This document shows positions 47,340-59,184 of a DNA stretch of 64,000 nt, in pieces. Source of the DNA: Pseudopyrenochaeta lycopersici (Eukaryota > Ascomycota > Dothideomycetes > Pleosporales > Pseudopyrenochaetaceae). The stretch's first letter is position 1, and each line of letters begins with the position of its first letter. The DNA is taken from the NCBI GenBank assembly GCA_003313425.1, contig NHZP01000008.1:1-64000 (forward strand), given 5' to 3'. The notes below the pieces were generated by a model. That model saw only the letters and a program-made list of their open reading frames with translations. It was not told the DNA's origin and did not search any database. Made by a program: the position numbers and the translations under genes.

Positions 47340-48456
47340 CTAAGATCCACTCGTGCTTGGTTCTGAGCAATTAGTCCCTTTACTTATACCTCCTATCTTC
47401 TGGAAGCTGTGGAGAGTCGCATGCAACGAGTCCATTCTTCCTGGATGAGGCTCCACTCTGGTGTCCTCCTCATGTACAATGTTCAATGTAATAGTACGAA
47501 ATCGGAACGGCGACGCGCCTAGTCCCTGCAACGCACGCTCCATTAGCGGCTTGAGGAATGGTGCGCAAGCCGCAATAATCAGCCCAATCTCTTCGACCCG
47601 ATACCACCACAGAAGCGGTATCCAGTCCCTAAATTGAGCCTCTCGTGGGTTCCACGCACTGATGTGGTAGATTTTCATGGCGCCGGCTAGGGCCGCAATG
47701 GTGCCGAAACCCATAAGCACAATTCCTAGTATGCGTTCTAGGAGAGGCCGGTGCAATGACCAGAATAGATGGACGGGCATACTGGCAAAAATGAGGTCGC
47801 TTAGCGTGCCGAAGCCTGTTATATTTTAGCGTTTGCTGAGCGGTACTGGCAGCGAGGACCTACCTGCGTAAATATACCCGTAGAGCTGGGAAACTTTGTT
47901 CGACCAGCAGACTGCATGTGGTACGATCTCCCAACTAGCGCGGATAGGGCGACACTGTAGTAGGGTGAAAACGTTGGCTCCGATGGGCATGATGAGCTGG
48001 ATGACGAGCAGGACCCAAATCGTCGTTTTCCAGGCCTTAGATATAGGAAAGCAGAGGAGCATACATCCTATAGATATCCGCGCTAGAGATGACGCCCAGA
48101 ATGCCACAAGACCCAGGGCAAAGAAGAGTTTCCCAATCTTGATCCGGGCCGCAGGTAGAATGTATTCATCGTAGCCTGACACACCTAGATGTATGGTGAC
48201 CAGCAGTAGAGACAGCGTGATCAATTCACAGATCTGTGCGTATTATCTTAGAGTGCTTGTAGAGAGACGAGTGCGGAAAACGACTTACTGCTGCAGCGGT
48301 CACGAAATAGTCAGAGGCAGCTAGCTTGAAGACGGGGTGGATCCTAGTGTAAATGCGAACACCGTAGGTGATCAGTGCGATAGCCAGCAGGAAGAAAACA
48401 CCAATGAGTCCTGGAGTCGCATTGCTGGCGTTGGGCCGCGCGTGTTCAGTAGCCAT
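47340..48456 (-). CDS. Fungal rhodopsin-like seven-TM membrane protein
   Basis: Predicted plasma-membrane protein of the fungal rhodopsin-like/SAT4 group (PF20684), 337 aa. Exons on the minus strand: 48456-48289, 48233-47864, 47815-47340, in frame. Seven hydrophobic segments are visible: LIGVFFLLAIALITYGVRIY, ITLSLLLVTIHLGVSG, LFFALGLVAFWASSLARISIG, TIWVLLVIQLIMPIGANVF, the FGTLSDLIFASMPVHLFW block, ILGIVLMGFGTIAALAGAMK and VEEIGLIIAACAPFLKPL. The extracellular Cys pair (CRPIRASW and AVCW) and the Asp in SDLIF are family features. The C-terminal tail is soluble and Ser-rich. The group includes Pth11-related sensors, but no CFEM domain is present and no ligand can be inferred. Confidence 0.85.
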
Positions 48457-51400
48457 AGCGTTGACGCACGCAGTATGTTGAAACCAAAGAAAAGTTCCAG
48501 CATCCAGACAAACGGAGCTGGTGCTGGGGTTGAGCGACCATGCGACTCTATCTTGTGAAGAATGGCCTTATTCCAGTTTTAATATGTGCCGGAGGGATGG
48601 AAGGACGGCATGTAGAAGACAGCTTGATCGGTGTGCGAAGAGGAAAAGCAGACTTGCAGTTTCTACATGGCGGCCTCGTATCGGAATCGCAGCGAGCGGG
48701 TGCAGAGAAGCTGACTCGTTTGATTGGCATACGAATGCTGGATGCTCGATTTTAGGGGATCTGGGGGTGGCGTGTGGCGTGTGCCACGAACTGCTCGATT
48801 GCGTGCATCTGGTCGATATGACCATTTGCTCTCCATGCTGTGACCATCCACAGCGCAAGTGCCGACCGTTGGCGGTGTAGGTATTTAACGAACCTCGATC
48901 GGACGCGAAAAGCTCCATCTAAGTCTCGGAGCCATAGTCCTGTTCGCTGCCAGCTCACCTTCGTCTTCCAAGTCTCCCCTGATCGCTGATCGGCGGAGTG
49001 CTCACCACAAGTGGCCGTGGGCTGACCACGGCTTCGGGTGCTCTAGCCGGCAGTGTGGATATAGATCGTCGGTGCTCATTCACGCGCTGCCTAATTATCG
49101 CTTTTCTTTTTCTGAGCGTGCGCCTGGTACGTCTGAAGTCCCTGGCTCGTTTCGCGGAAGCGGGACCGAATTCCGTCGCACAGATGCGACTCACCATCAT
49201 CAGTCTCTGCCGCCTATGCATTCTATCCAGACGTTGTCATGTCGCGCTGCAAATTTCGCAATGCTCTCCAGACATTAGCTCAATTAAATTGCTGCCAAAC
49301 CATCGCATTCCTTGCCACAGCACTGCTGACGCAATCTCCCTGCAAAGTACTAGGGTCGTTCCGTCCGCGGAAACATCGCACGAGCACCTCCTCATAGTGC
49401 ATCCCCTCCTATTTTGACGTCCGGGGTGCCCATTGAATGCGCTCCTGACCTCACAATACAAACTTTATTGCGAGCTGATAAGCGGTGCATCGTTTTTGTT
49501 GTGTGACAGAGATTCCACAGAGCGTGTCCTAGCCAAGCGCATTGTCTTATGTGTTGGTGGCTTCTTGTTTCTGTGACTCCGTGCATGGCATTCAAAGGAT
49601 GATCGTCGTGGAAATTGTCTCTTCCAGATGTAGTGGATTTATTCTGTGACCTGACACGCGCCTGGAGAGTAATGATAAGGGGCATCTCGAAATTCATTGT
49701 GTGATTGATCAAATTAGCTTGCTGGAGCATCTCAACAATAGTCAATACCATCGATTCTTATAGTTCCGCGGAATATGGAGGTGACATTACAGCTGAGTGA
49801 CTAGTGCAGCATTATCAAAGACAAGCCCCTTGTTCATCGGTTCGTACGGTTAGTACAACTTGCGCTATGCACGGTCTACATCAATGTAGCTAGCAACTCG
49901 GAAGTGGCTTGAAGCTAGGAATATGCAAGAACGATTGAAGTGGCAACCTCGCCATCATCTTTTGTGCAAAATTTCCGACTTTACATCATAAGATCTGAGC
50001 AAAGTGCCATATGCTGTTTCGTCGCGCAAAATCAGTCGCGGCTCCCGTGCTGGGAGGAGGAAATCTTGTCAAAGAAAGGCGCCACACTGCGCTGTTGTGC
50101 AGAGCCGTGTGCGTGGAGTATTGGAAAGAAATTAATGCAGCAAATGTGTCAGTTATAGTTACAACAGTGTTGAAATCGCTTTTCGGCCAAGAGCAAAACA
50201 TTATGCTGAGCAGTGCTGAAATTCTTAGCATAGTGTTTTGGCTCCGACGGTCGTAGGACGAGATCAAACGCTCTTTGTGCGAACGCCACAGATTAATCAG
50301 GAGCTATCTGAGGAGGAGCATTCACACAAACCTATTAACATGCAGTTTGGCGTTGGCGTACAGCAATTGAGGTCGATGGAAGGAAACCAAGGAGCTTGGT
50401 TCTAACGTCCATCGAGGCGCGCAAAAGAGTGCTTCGTCTAAAACTCCCATGCATGGTGAGCAGTATAGTGAAACATTGATCAACCCTTCGAAATGATACC
50501 TGGCAGAAAGGCTTAAGAGACCTTGAAGTGTGAGTAGATGATATTCGTAACAACAAGCGAAGAGTGGTGCATCATTCCATTAAAAAGGCTTCTCCTCGTT
50601 ATATTCGTCTCATGCCGTCTCCTAGCACTACATGATTGTATCATTCTTTTTGTCCGCACGCTGTATCTGGGCCTAGTGCTTTCCAAGACCGAATTGGCCA
50701 TCTTGGCTAGCCAGTCAGTTATATCACGCTTGGTCCCAGTGCCGTAACTTAATCAAAATGTTTGCAGACTCAAATTTCATATCGAAGGCTTTCATGGATG
50801 GAACCATACCCTTCTTTTATTATTAAAATTGGTCCCACTGAGATTTGCCGACTATTTGACCACGTTTTGCTACACTAAGTAGTCTCTCATGCAATGACAT
50901 ATACTCTTTCTTCACATTTTGGCTAAGCAATACCGGGACTGCTCAACTAATCCAAGGACGCTTTGCCCCATGAAAGCTTGCTCTAAGTCGGGTGATATCG
51001 AGACTGAAAATTGTAGATAAGCCTTTCATGTTGGTGGCGCAAAAGTAAGCTGCGGTGGTGGATTGCTTTGTTTGATCGTATTGTCGGGTTTCAATGTAAC
51101 GTACATTAGCTCTTCTTGAGAACATTTTGTAAAATCCAGCTTATAGTATTGCGGGAATTATACTATCTCCACCAGCTAATTGGTACTTCTGTCCAACGCT
51201 TTGCAAAATCTGCTTTAGCCCTTGAGAGAGCAAATCAGCGAGGATCTTTTCTAGGCGTCATTGCTTTTCAATCTTTTCTCTCTCTGTTGCTATGATTCCT
51301 CTGTTAAGTGAAAGCTATATGTCGAACCTTACTCCAGCTTCGATAATATTAGTGAGGTTTGATGTCGCCAGTTCATCGTGCAATGCGGGATTTACATATG

Positions 51401-52206
51401 ATTGAGACATATGTGGCTTCCCTGTCACCCTTTGCGCCTCTGGTTGGTTGGGGTCTTCAATTTGCGAGATGGACTGAGTGCGAGTTACCCACAGCTCTGA
51501 GATAGAGCAACCCGAAATTAGCCTTTTTTTTAAGTGTTTTCATGCATTTGTCCTAGATGTGTTGGCTGTTAATTGCCTAAAAACTAAGTATTGAATTACA
51601 AACCCCGGCTCCCGCAGCAAATTCAGTGGGCAATCATCTTGCATATTGACAAAGAGAATTTAATTCCTTACGGTACGCAGTTCACTTTCTGCTCAAATTC
51701 TACTATGTTCAACATAAAAACAACAGAGCGCTCGATTTTGCCAGGTCTTATCAATGCTCTGGAAACATCTTCTACATGATAATTGCGCATATAAGTTATG
51801 AAAAGCCCCGTAGACTAATCTATGGGGCGCCAGGGAAATTAACGCCGCTATCTCACCTTCTACTCCATTACTTCTTTAGTTTCTTTGCTATAGTTTTGCG
51901 ATAGTCAATAGAAGCTTCACCACCTTACTCCTTCACAATGCTTGTTGATTCCGACTTTACGGGTGCAATCTGTACACGCTAGAAACTTGCATATTCTGTC
52001 TCTGATAACCTTAGCCTGTAGATGCAGGCGTTATAACATTTTTACTGTCTTGTAGGAGATAGGATAGAAGATTTTATTCATTCTAACCCTTCATAATATA
52101 TGCTATCTTCTGTAAATTCTAAATCCTAACCTCGCCTGACGGCTTAGAATTTGGTGCTGTGAATGTAAGTAACTTGAATGAGACTAGAAACTACGATCGG
52201 GGTTAC
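48457..52206. other. Long spacer, no supported gene
   Basis: Overlapping open frames occur on both strands at 48540-49750, none with a domain, signal peptide or sensible splice structure. Among them a basic minus frame near 49050-49200 (RRTRRTLRKRKAIIRQRVNE) looks like low-complexity coincidence. The rest to 52206 is featureless apart from short runs. Confidence 0.35.
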
Positions 52207-53950
52207 TTACTTTATAAAAATTGTCTTAGGTTCAACGTAATGCATCACACCATCTCTTCCTCCCTCGCGTCCGACTCCAGAATCCTTTATGCCTCCCATG
52301 GGTGCATCCGGACCAAAAGTTTGCGCACTATTGATGTTAACCATTCCAGACTTTATCCTTTTTGAGAGAAGAAGGGCGCGACCAATAGACGAGGTGAAAA
52401 TGCAAGCTAGAGTGTGTGTCAATCTCTTTTTAATCAAGCGTGAAACAGTCATATGCTTACCAGAAAGGCCATAATTGGTGTCGTTCGCAAGTTTGATGGC
52501 CTCTTCATCGGTTTTAAATGTCTTGATGATGAGAACAGGTCCAAAGATTTCCTCTCGATAGATCCTGGCGTCGTTCTGCGGATTCAAGAAGATAGTAGGC
52601 TCAACATAGTAACCCTTATCACCAATCCGGTTTCCGCCTACAACGAGCTCGCCCTCCGTCTTACCAGCCTCGATCAAGTTCATGACCCTCGTAAATTGAA
52701 AGCGATCGACCAGCGGGCCAATATATGTCTTGGGATCTGCTGGATGGCCAATGTCCTGCTTCAGATCTATAAATCGCTTTTTCATCTGCTCAATAAACAT
52801 TGGTGCAATATCCTCATGGACGAAAGTCCTGGAGGTCGCGACACAAGCTTGGGAGTTGTTCCACAGGAAGCCACGACTGGCATGATTCAAAGCATCTGCA
52901 TGCATCAGCATGGTAGCACAACGTAAGAGGGTGGGCCAACTCACTGTCAATGTTGGCGTCACTGAAGATTAGACTAGGGGATTTACCTCCGAGCTCGAGA
53001 GTTACCCGCTTCATGTTGCTTTCTCACTATTAGCACAAATCTCCCGCTTGAGGGACAAAAGTCTTACCTTTTAGCAGATGCCTCCTGAACCTTCCTGCCG
53101 GTAAGAGCGGAACCAGTAAAAGATATTTTGTCAATGTCCATATGGCGCGCGAGCGCCGCTCCAGTGACTCCATCACCGCTGATAATGTTAATTACACCAG
53201 GAGGGAATCCTGCTTCCTTAACAAGTTCACCTAGTTGTAAGATACCCATTGGAGATTTCTCGGAGCTTTTAAATATAGCTGTGCACCCAGCTGCAATTGA
53301 AGCCCCGGTCTTGAAACCGAAGAAGATAGGGGTGCAATTCCAGGGGGCTATTCCAGCGCACACTCCAACAGGGTCGTATTGCACAATCTGGAGGGAAGTC
53401 AGCAGCTGATAAAGGATACTTTCGTAGTTGGAGTATGATACCCTGTAGATCCCGTCTTCCGTGGTCGGGTATTGCTCGCCCGCAATCTTGTCAGTCCAGC
53501 CGGCATAGTCTTGCAAGCATCAAGGTCAGCATTCTGGTCCACTACATTTGAGGAGGTGTAATCACATCTCCAGACTTTGACCATCATCTTCACAAATTGT
53601 AAAGCGATAGAAATCGGTTGGCCCATAGCTTTACTCTCCCACGTAGCAATATCGAAAGCTTTGTCCTCTACAAGGTCGGCAAACTTCAACATAACGTGTG
53701 ATCGCCGCTCTGCGCTCCATTGGGACCATTCCCCATTGAAAGCAGCGCGAGCAGCCGCAACAGCATTGTCAACATCGGCTTCGCCGGCAACTTGAATCCC
53801 TTCGGCAACAAGAGACTCATCGTGTGGGCTACGAATGCTTAAAGTCTCGCCTGATTTGGCGTCAACCCACTAATTCAGTGTCAGGTGTTTTCTCTCGCAT
53901 CAAAAACAGATACGACATACCTCATTGTTGATGAAGAGCTTAGTCTGCAT
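52207..53950 (-). CDS. NAD(P)-dependent aldehyde dehydrogenase
   Basis: Oxidises an aldehyde to its acid; probably cytosolic, since no targeting signal is seen. Seven exons on the minus strand: 53950-53921, 53869-53566, 53509-53442, 53387-53068, 53018-52945, 52895-52461, 52406-52207; the total is 477 codons (476 aa), and each intron is 49-56 nt. Family blocks in order: MQTKLFINNEWVDAKSGET, YYAGWTDKIAG, GVCAGIAPWN, FKSSEKSPMG, GFPPGVINIISG, FTGSALTGR, LELGGKSPSL with Glu249, NNSQACVATSR with catalytic Cys283, EEIFGPVLIIKTF and PMGGIKDSGVGRE. Length is slightly below the usual 490-500 aa. The substrate cannot be told from sequence. Neighbours are unrelated. Confidence 0.92.
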
Positions 53951-55495
53951 TGCGTCTGGCGGTAATTGTCAGAATTGGATTCGTTGATATTGTTTTGCGG
54001 TACCAAGAAGGTTGATGGTGGTCTGAAAGGCGTCAAATGCCTCTTATAAAGTTGATCAGAGTTGTTTGTACAGGAGGGCAGTGTACCTTAAGTCCGCACT
54101 GCGAGGCAAGGAAGCATTCGGTGCGGATGGTCGGATGGTGCTTTGATCCAATTCACGGCGCTACTACGTAATGCTCAAGATGCAGGAGTAATGGTAGCTG
54201 TGGACAGGCTTTCAACATTTCTAGCGAATCGCAACTGTAGAGTTGTCCATAATTTCAGCCACATCTGTACGCCATATTTGTGTACTTTACTATACTATGA
54301 GATGCTACTGTGTAGAGGAACCAGTGGTTTTTGATTCAAGACATTCAAATTACTATTAATCGTTCCCTAACTGGGGCAATCTTGAGACACTACTCGTAGA
54401 GGGAGAACATGCAGCCGGTTCACGGAAAGGAGAAGGTTTCCCATCTCTGAGACCAATAGAATCTCTACTGTTAACACCGCAGCATAAAAGCGTATCTATT
54501 GATTACTGAACTTTACTTGGTGTCCAGATGATTGGGATGTGATACCTCCGCCCGGTGCGAGTTTCTCTTGGCTAGCATGTATCGGAGTTATAATGTTCTA
54601 AGTCCGCGCCAAGCCGCGCGGTCCGATTCATGCCTGTAATACCTTGTTGTCCTATGCTGTAAATTGATGCAAAGTGGACGATGCCTAGAGGCATAGCAAA
54701 AGCTTCTTAAGGAAATAAGTCGCTATTGTTGCGAAAGGGGCAGTAGAGACACGCAGTATATCGAAATTCTGGCGTTGACAAGCCTTCAACCCTACTCATG
54801 GCTAATGATTTAAGCGATACATTGGAGAAAACCGCAGGATAGATTCGCGGGTCAAGTTCGTTGAGTGTTATGAGTTCTGCAGCGGTGTCAGAGCCCACAA
54901 GTGTGGCTGCACTCCATGTAGAAATTCAAAATTGCTGATAGTGAGCGAAATTTCTGGCAGCTTACAATACGCTGATGTGGCTGTAGTCTTCTTAACTAAA
55001 AAGTAGGACATTTTGCGTAAAGTAGCTCAGCAACAGAGTCTGAAGTTGACAAACGGTGATTATGGAAGACTCGGCTGGTTGCTTGCTATGGCCACGTATT
55101 GTAGTGATCCACAGACTGGTAATAGCGAAAGCTCGCCATCATAACTTTACTACGCACATTCTCTATCCACGGAATGCTATCGTACCAGATGGCTAGAAGC
55201 GGACGGATGGAATCGCTTTGGCTAAGAAGTTCGCAGATCTTGGGACGGTGTTTCAGATGCATGCAAAGCATATCGTGTATGTAGACCACCGCTTATGGTA
55301 TATTGACTGGTTGAAATGCTATTGTGAGAAGAGCGACTGGAGTTTCGCGGGGCTCTCGAGCAGGGACTGCAAAGCAGATTGCCTCCTGCTGTGCACCGTC
55401 AGCAAGCGTGTATCCGAGTATAGGGAGAGATGGCGAAGTTTTGATAATTGGTTGTTGAGCTGAGCTCAACCAATTCAAAAGGCGAGCGACATCTA
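53951..55495. other. Spacer upstream of aldehyde dehydrogenase
   Basis: The first few hundred bases serve as promoter of the aldehyde dehydrogenase. A minus frame at 54707-54898 (AAELITLNELDPRIYPAVF) and another at 55086-55289 have coding-like composition. They could belong to the decayed gene at 55496-56650, but I cannot connect them. Confidence 0.3.
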
Positions 55496-56650
55496 CTAAG
55501 ACATTCTTGGGTTGGGTTCAACGCCTTCATCGTTAAAAGATTCCACTAATAGCAGGCGCCCCCGCTGTGCCAACACTCCACCAATCACTTTACAACTCCC
55601 CCATTTTGCTAAAGTACAGAGCAATGTCACAAAGTCTTGTATGCTTTTCAGGAAGCAGAACTCACTGCTCATCGTGGAGCCGATGTGGTACGGCATGTAC
55701 GCCGAGAACGGCAGCGGGGCCAAATCTCGGGCGCGACGTTCCAGCGGGTCGCTTGAAGTTGGATGGGTACACCGTTGGTGTGCAGCTCATCTGGGACTGG
55801 GGATCGGGATCTATACTCATCGCCACAAGTAGCGCCAGTATAGACCTCAAGCTTGTACTCAAAATAAGCTCGCGACTCGGGTCCGGCTCGGGTGGCTCAA
55901 GGTGTGCTGACGCCGCCCTCATCAACCATTGGCTCGGGCCGCACAGGGCTCGTCCTCGAGAATCTCAAATTCTGAGGCGCCACGATGCGAAGGCCCAGTA
56001 CAAATGCCGTGGCGTGAGCAAATTCATCCAAATCAAAGACCTCAGGGCTAGAGGCGACGGCGTCACAACGATACAACCGCGTTCCAGGCTGCATTGTATG
56101 GGGGCGTGGGTAATAATTTATTTTTTGTCAACGCGGCCTCGAACATCTTGACGTCGATGGTGCTGTGTCCAGCGGCTCCAAAACTCTGTGCAAGACATGG
56201 CCACAAATTTCTGGGGTCGAGTTTGTACTTCCTAGATGCGCTTCACCTCCAAGCCATGCTTGGAACAAGCACAACAGTCCAGGTTGGCGGCATCTCGATG
56301 CGGGACCGTCTCGTCACAACTGTTGGCCTAACAACAGAAGCAACTCCAATGGAATGGGCCATTCAGTCATCGAATTCCGGAGCCGCTGCTCTTTAGGGCT
56401 GCAACACACGTATTGGAGGCGCAACCGGCACCAAGTTGACTCCTGCGAGCTCCGTCCCGTGGCAAGTGGCGAGAACCAAAGGTGTTGTGCCACCAGTCTG
56501 ATGACGCACTTAACCAAGTTGGGATCGTGATACTTTGAAAGTGTGTAGCCATGGACGCTGACCATATGATTGAGTAAGTTTTGCCTCGCAATGCTGCCAT
56601 TACGTGGTACGATAGAGTGGCTTGCTGAGCACCACTCACTGTTCAACTGG
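55496..56650 (-). pseudogene. Decayed ankyrin-repeat-like gene
   Basis: Ankyrin-like pieces are readable on the minus strand, but only by changing frame. Near 56560-56490 SKYHDPNLVKCVIRL is followed, after a one-base frame change, by GTTPLVLATCHGTELAG, together resembling the DPN..G.TPL.LA..G repeat signature. More frame (PPTWTVVLVPSMAW, ALTKNKLLPTPPYNAAWN) continues to about 56090 with in-frame stops. ASSPEVFDLDEFAHA and LRIVAPQNLRF follow, and near 55500-55700 LLCTLAKWGSCKVIGGVL. Plus-strand frames over the same bases are open too but show no family resemblance. I treat it as a pseudogene; an unusual intron pattern is the alternative. Confidence 0.35.
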
Positions 56651-58320
56651 TCTCCTTTCTCGTTTTTAGATTTTAATATGCAGAAGCCAAGTAGCTAGGG
56701 AAAAGCCATAGGGCAAAGATGAGGGGATCGCTCTAAGTTTGGCAATTCTCAACGGCATCATCTGACCCAGCTGGTCACAGCACTCTTTCGTGCTTTCGTA
56801 GCTCTACTTTGATTCGCACTAGAGAATGAATGGGCGTGTTTCTGTCAGCACCTGGTAGGCATCATCTTTATACTCAAATACAGTAGCTAATTCTCCCAGC
56901 CTGTTGGTCTTAATTTAGCTCGAAGACTAGATCGCAGCGATGGCGTTACTGCTTGTCATGTTCTTTGTAGCACTGTCTCATAGTTCACAATGCGTTGCTG
57001 AATGCGTTCATTCAATTTCGTGGTTAATATAAGCCCGTCAATACTAATTAGTATCAAACTCTCGTGCTATTACAACCTGAAAAGTGGGTTCAAGCTGCAG
57101 CAACTTACAGTCATGCCTCTGTTTGCATTATTACCAGTAGAGGTCTAGTTCTGTGCTGAGAGGCGAGGCCTGGATGATATTACTTCGCCGACATAGCGCC
57201 ATCTAATCTGTCCTCGCTGTTGGTATGCACGTAGCTATTCCTCATGGGGTCAATCTTGGCGAGGCCAACTTAAAAGTAAAGGTAGGGTTCGCCTTTTGGA
57301 CGCCTGACAGTAGCTGCAAATGCAGTCTGCTCTTTCTACATTCCAGAAGGCAAGGGCATATGACCCGGTCAAATCAATACTTTGTTGTATCTCTCCGATG
57401 CATATGGGCGCATGCATAACGGACGACATGGAACGAATGAAGGATGGAGCGTGAGCCTGAGGTCATTCGACTGCCAACAAGATTGCTGATTCGTACGGAG
57501 GCGTACATGTGAAGGTGCCTATTGACTTGGGGACTACGCCTGGAAGATTTCATAGACGCGCATTGGAGACGCTAGTACTCAGTGATGATAATATTGGAAA
57601 GCGGCAAGGCACACTGGTGCCAGGGCTGCTGAAGAAACCAGGCTGGCCTGATAGCGGTACCCCGCAGCGAGGTTGCGGGAGAGCAGCAGCGTCAAGCGAT
57701 CCAATGCGCGCGAGACAGATGGCGCAAGCCCAACTGAGAATCTGTCAAAGCGCTGCTGGAGGGTGGACCGCGACTCCGAAATGTTTTGGGCCTCTCCGTC
57801 TTTGATAGCGTACCAGGCATGTGGCGTTCGGCGTGAAGACAGGGTGGAGTGACGGGTGAGGCTTTTGGAGGCGCCGGGAGCCGCTTCTGCTTTGGGACAC
57901 GGAGCGTGTCTCTCCGCGCCGGCCTTGGTTACTCAGCGGTTGCCTCCCTTCTCCGCATGTTCCATTACTCGCTCAGAATCTGTAGCGAGGTGCGGCGCAT
58001 TTGACATTGTCGAACGCCCCAACGTTATTGCGAACACGGAGAGACTGCAGCGTAAGCATGTGTCTTCCCATGCGTCTGCCCCTGCCGACAAGCGGATGGG
58101 TGCACAAGCTCACCCCATGTCGCATGCTCTCTGTTGTTATTAGAGCACATCTCCCCAGCCTTTAGGCTAGAAGCATGGGCGCCAGGTAGGACCGTCCAAG
58201 TGGTAGATGCGCGCTAGCTAGGTACCAGCCATGCTCGATCATTGGATCTGCCATGCGGCAAACAATCGACTGCTCGAAACCCTGGATAGCAGGGCCCGCG
58301 GACCCGAAATTTGGGGGCTA
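56651..58320. other. Spacer without supported gene
   Basis: Open frames at 57509-57805 and 57856-58143 lie in GC-rich sequence and show no domain. Nothing else is recognisable. Confidence 0.35.
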
Positions 58321-58321
58321 C

Positions 58322-59184
58322 GTGGGGTTCCATAGGCGCGCACGTTTGACGCGACGAATCAGTGGCGCCACCATGGCGCCCCCATGACCCCGGGAGTCTC
58401 CATTTGATGCGGAGTGACGGGTCCGCGTCCGGAGGGGAAATTCTTAGGAATCACATTCAACAAAGCGAAGAAGCAGACGTCGTGGTTTTGAAGCCTCACC
58501 GATAGTGGGCGCAAAGCTTAAGATGACTAGGCGTTCGCGATACGACAGTTGCCTCTCGATTTGCTGGACACAGCTTCCTGCTTGGGCGTCCTGATTCGTT
58601 CCACCTGCCCGCAAGCCGGCGCGCAGTCGTAAAAGTCCCATCCTGTCCTGACACCTCGGGACTCTACCGCCGTTAGGGTGCGTTGCGGTCCCTTGTGGCC
58701 TGCCCTTTTTTTTGGTCTGCGCCGCAACCCGTGGAGCCAGATTGTAGTTTGTCGGACCACAAGCCAAACATCTAGGATGTCCGCCCTGCCTTAAGTGCTC
58801 CTCTCAATTGGAATCTTAGATTCCGGGAGAATAAGTGAAATTAATATACGCATCTTTGAAATGTCGACCATTGGTGCAAATTTGATCGACATTAAGGTAC
58901 CGCATTCCGACGCCATTCCGGCCTAAGCAGGGGTGGGTTAGGGCGAGAACGCCGCCGTTGGAATACTGTCTCCTAGGAGCGCCTTCAAAGTCTCGCCTAG
59001 GCGGCATGTCGGGATTTGATCCAGCATGCATTGCTGACGCTTGCAAGGTCACGGTCCCAGGTTCCGTTCACACTGGTAAAACATATCTATATATTGCTGT
59101 CCGCAGATGTTCTTGGTGTTGTTCACAGTACCTTTCCGAAGCAGGACCTGACACAAGAGTGCAACCACTTCGTACCCAGGAACA
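58322..59184 (+). promoter_or_regulatory. MFS transporter promoter with CreA-like sites
   Basis: Four hexamers fit the carbon-catabolite repressor consensus SYGGRG within 113 bp: GTGGGG at 58322, CCCCGG (minus) at 58388, GCGGAG at 58409 and CCGGAG at 58429. TATATATT at 59088-59095 is placed about 90 bp before the start codon. Glucose repression of the transporter is therefore plausible, but short motifs in GC-rich DNA occur by chance. Confidence 0.35.

Noticed and set aside
48540..49750. Overlapping open frames of 60-140 aa on both strands
   Set aside because: No frame has a domain, secretion signal or splice structure, and several are open over the same GC-rich bases, which points to composition.
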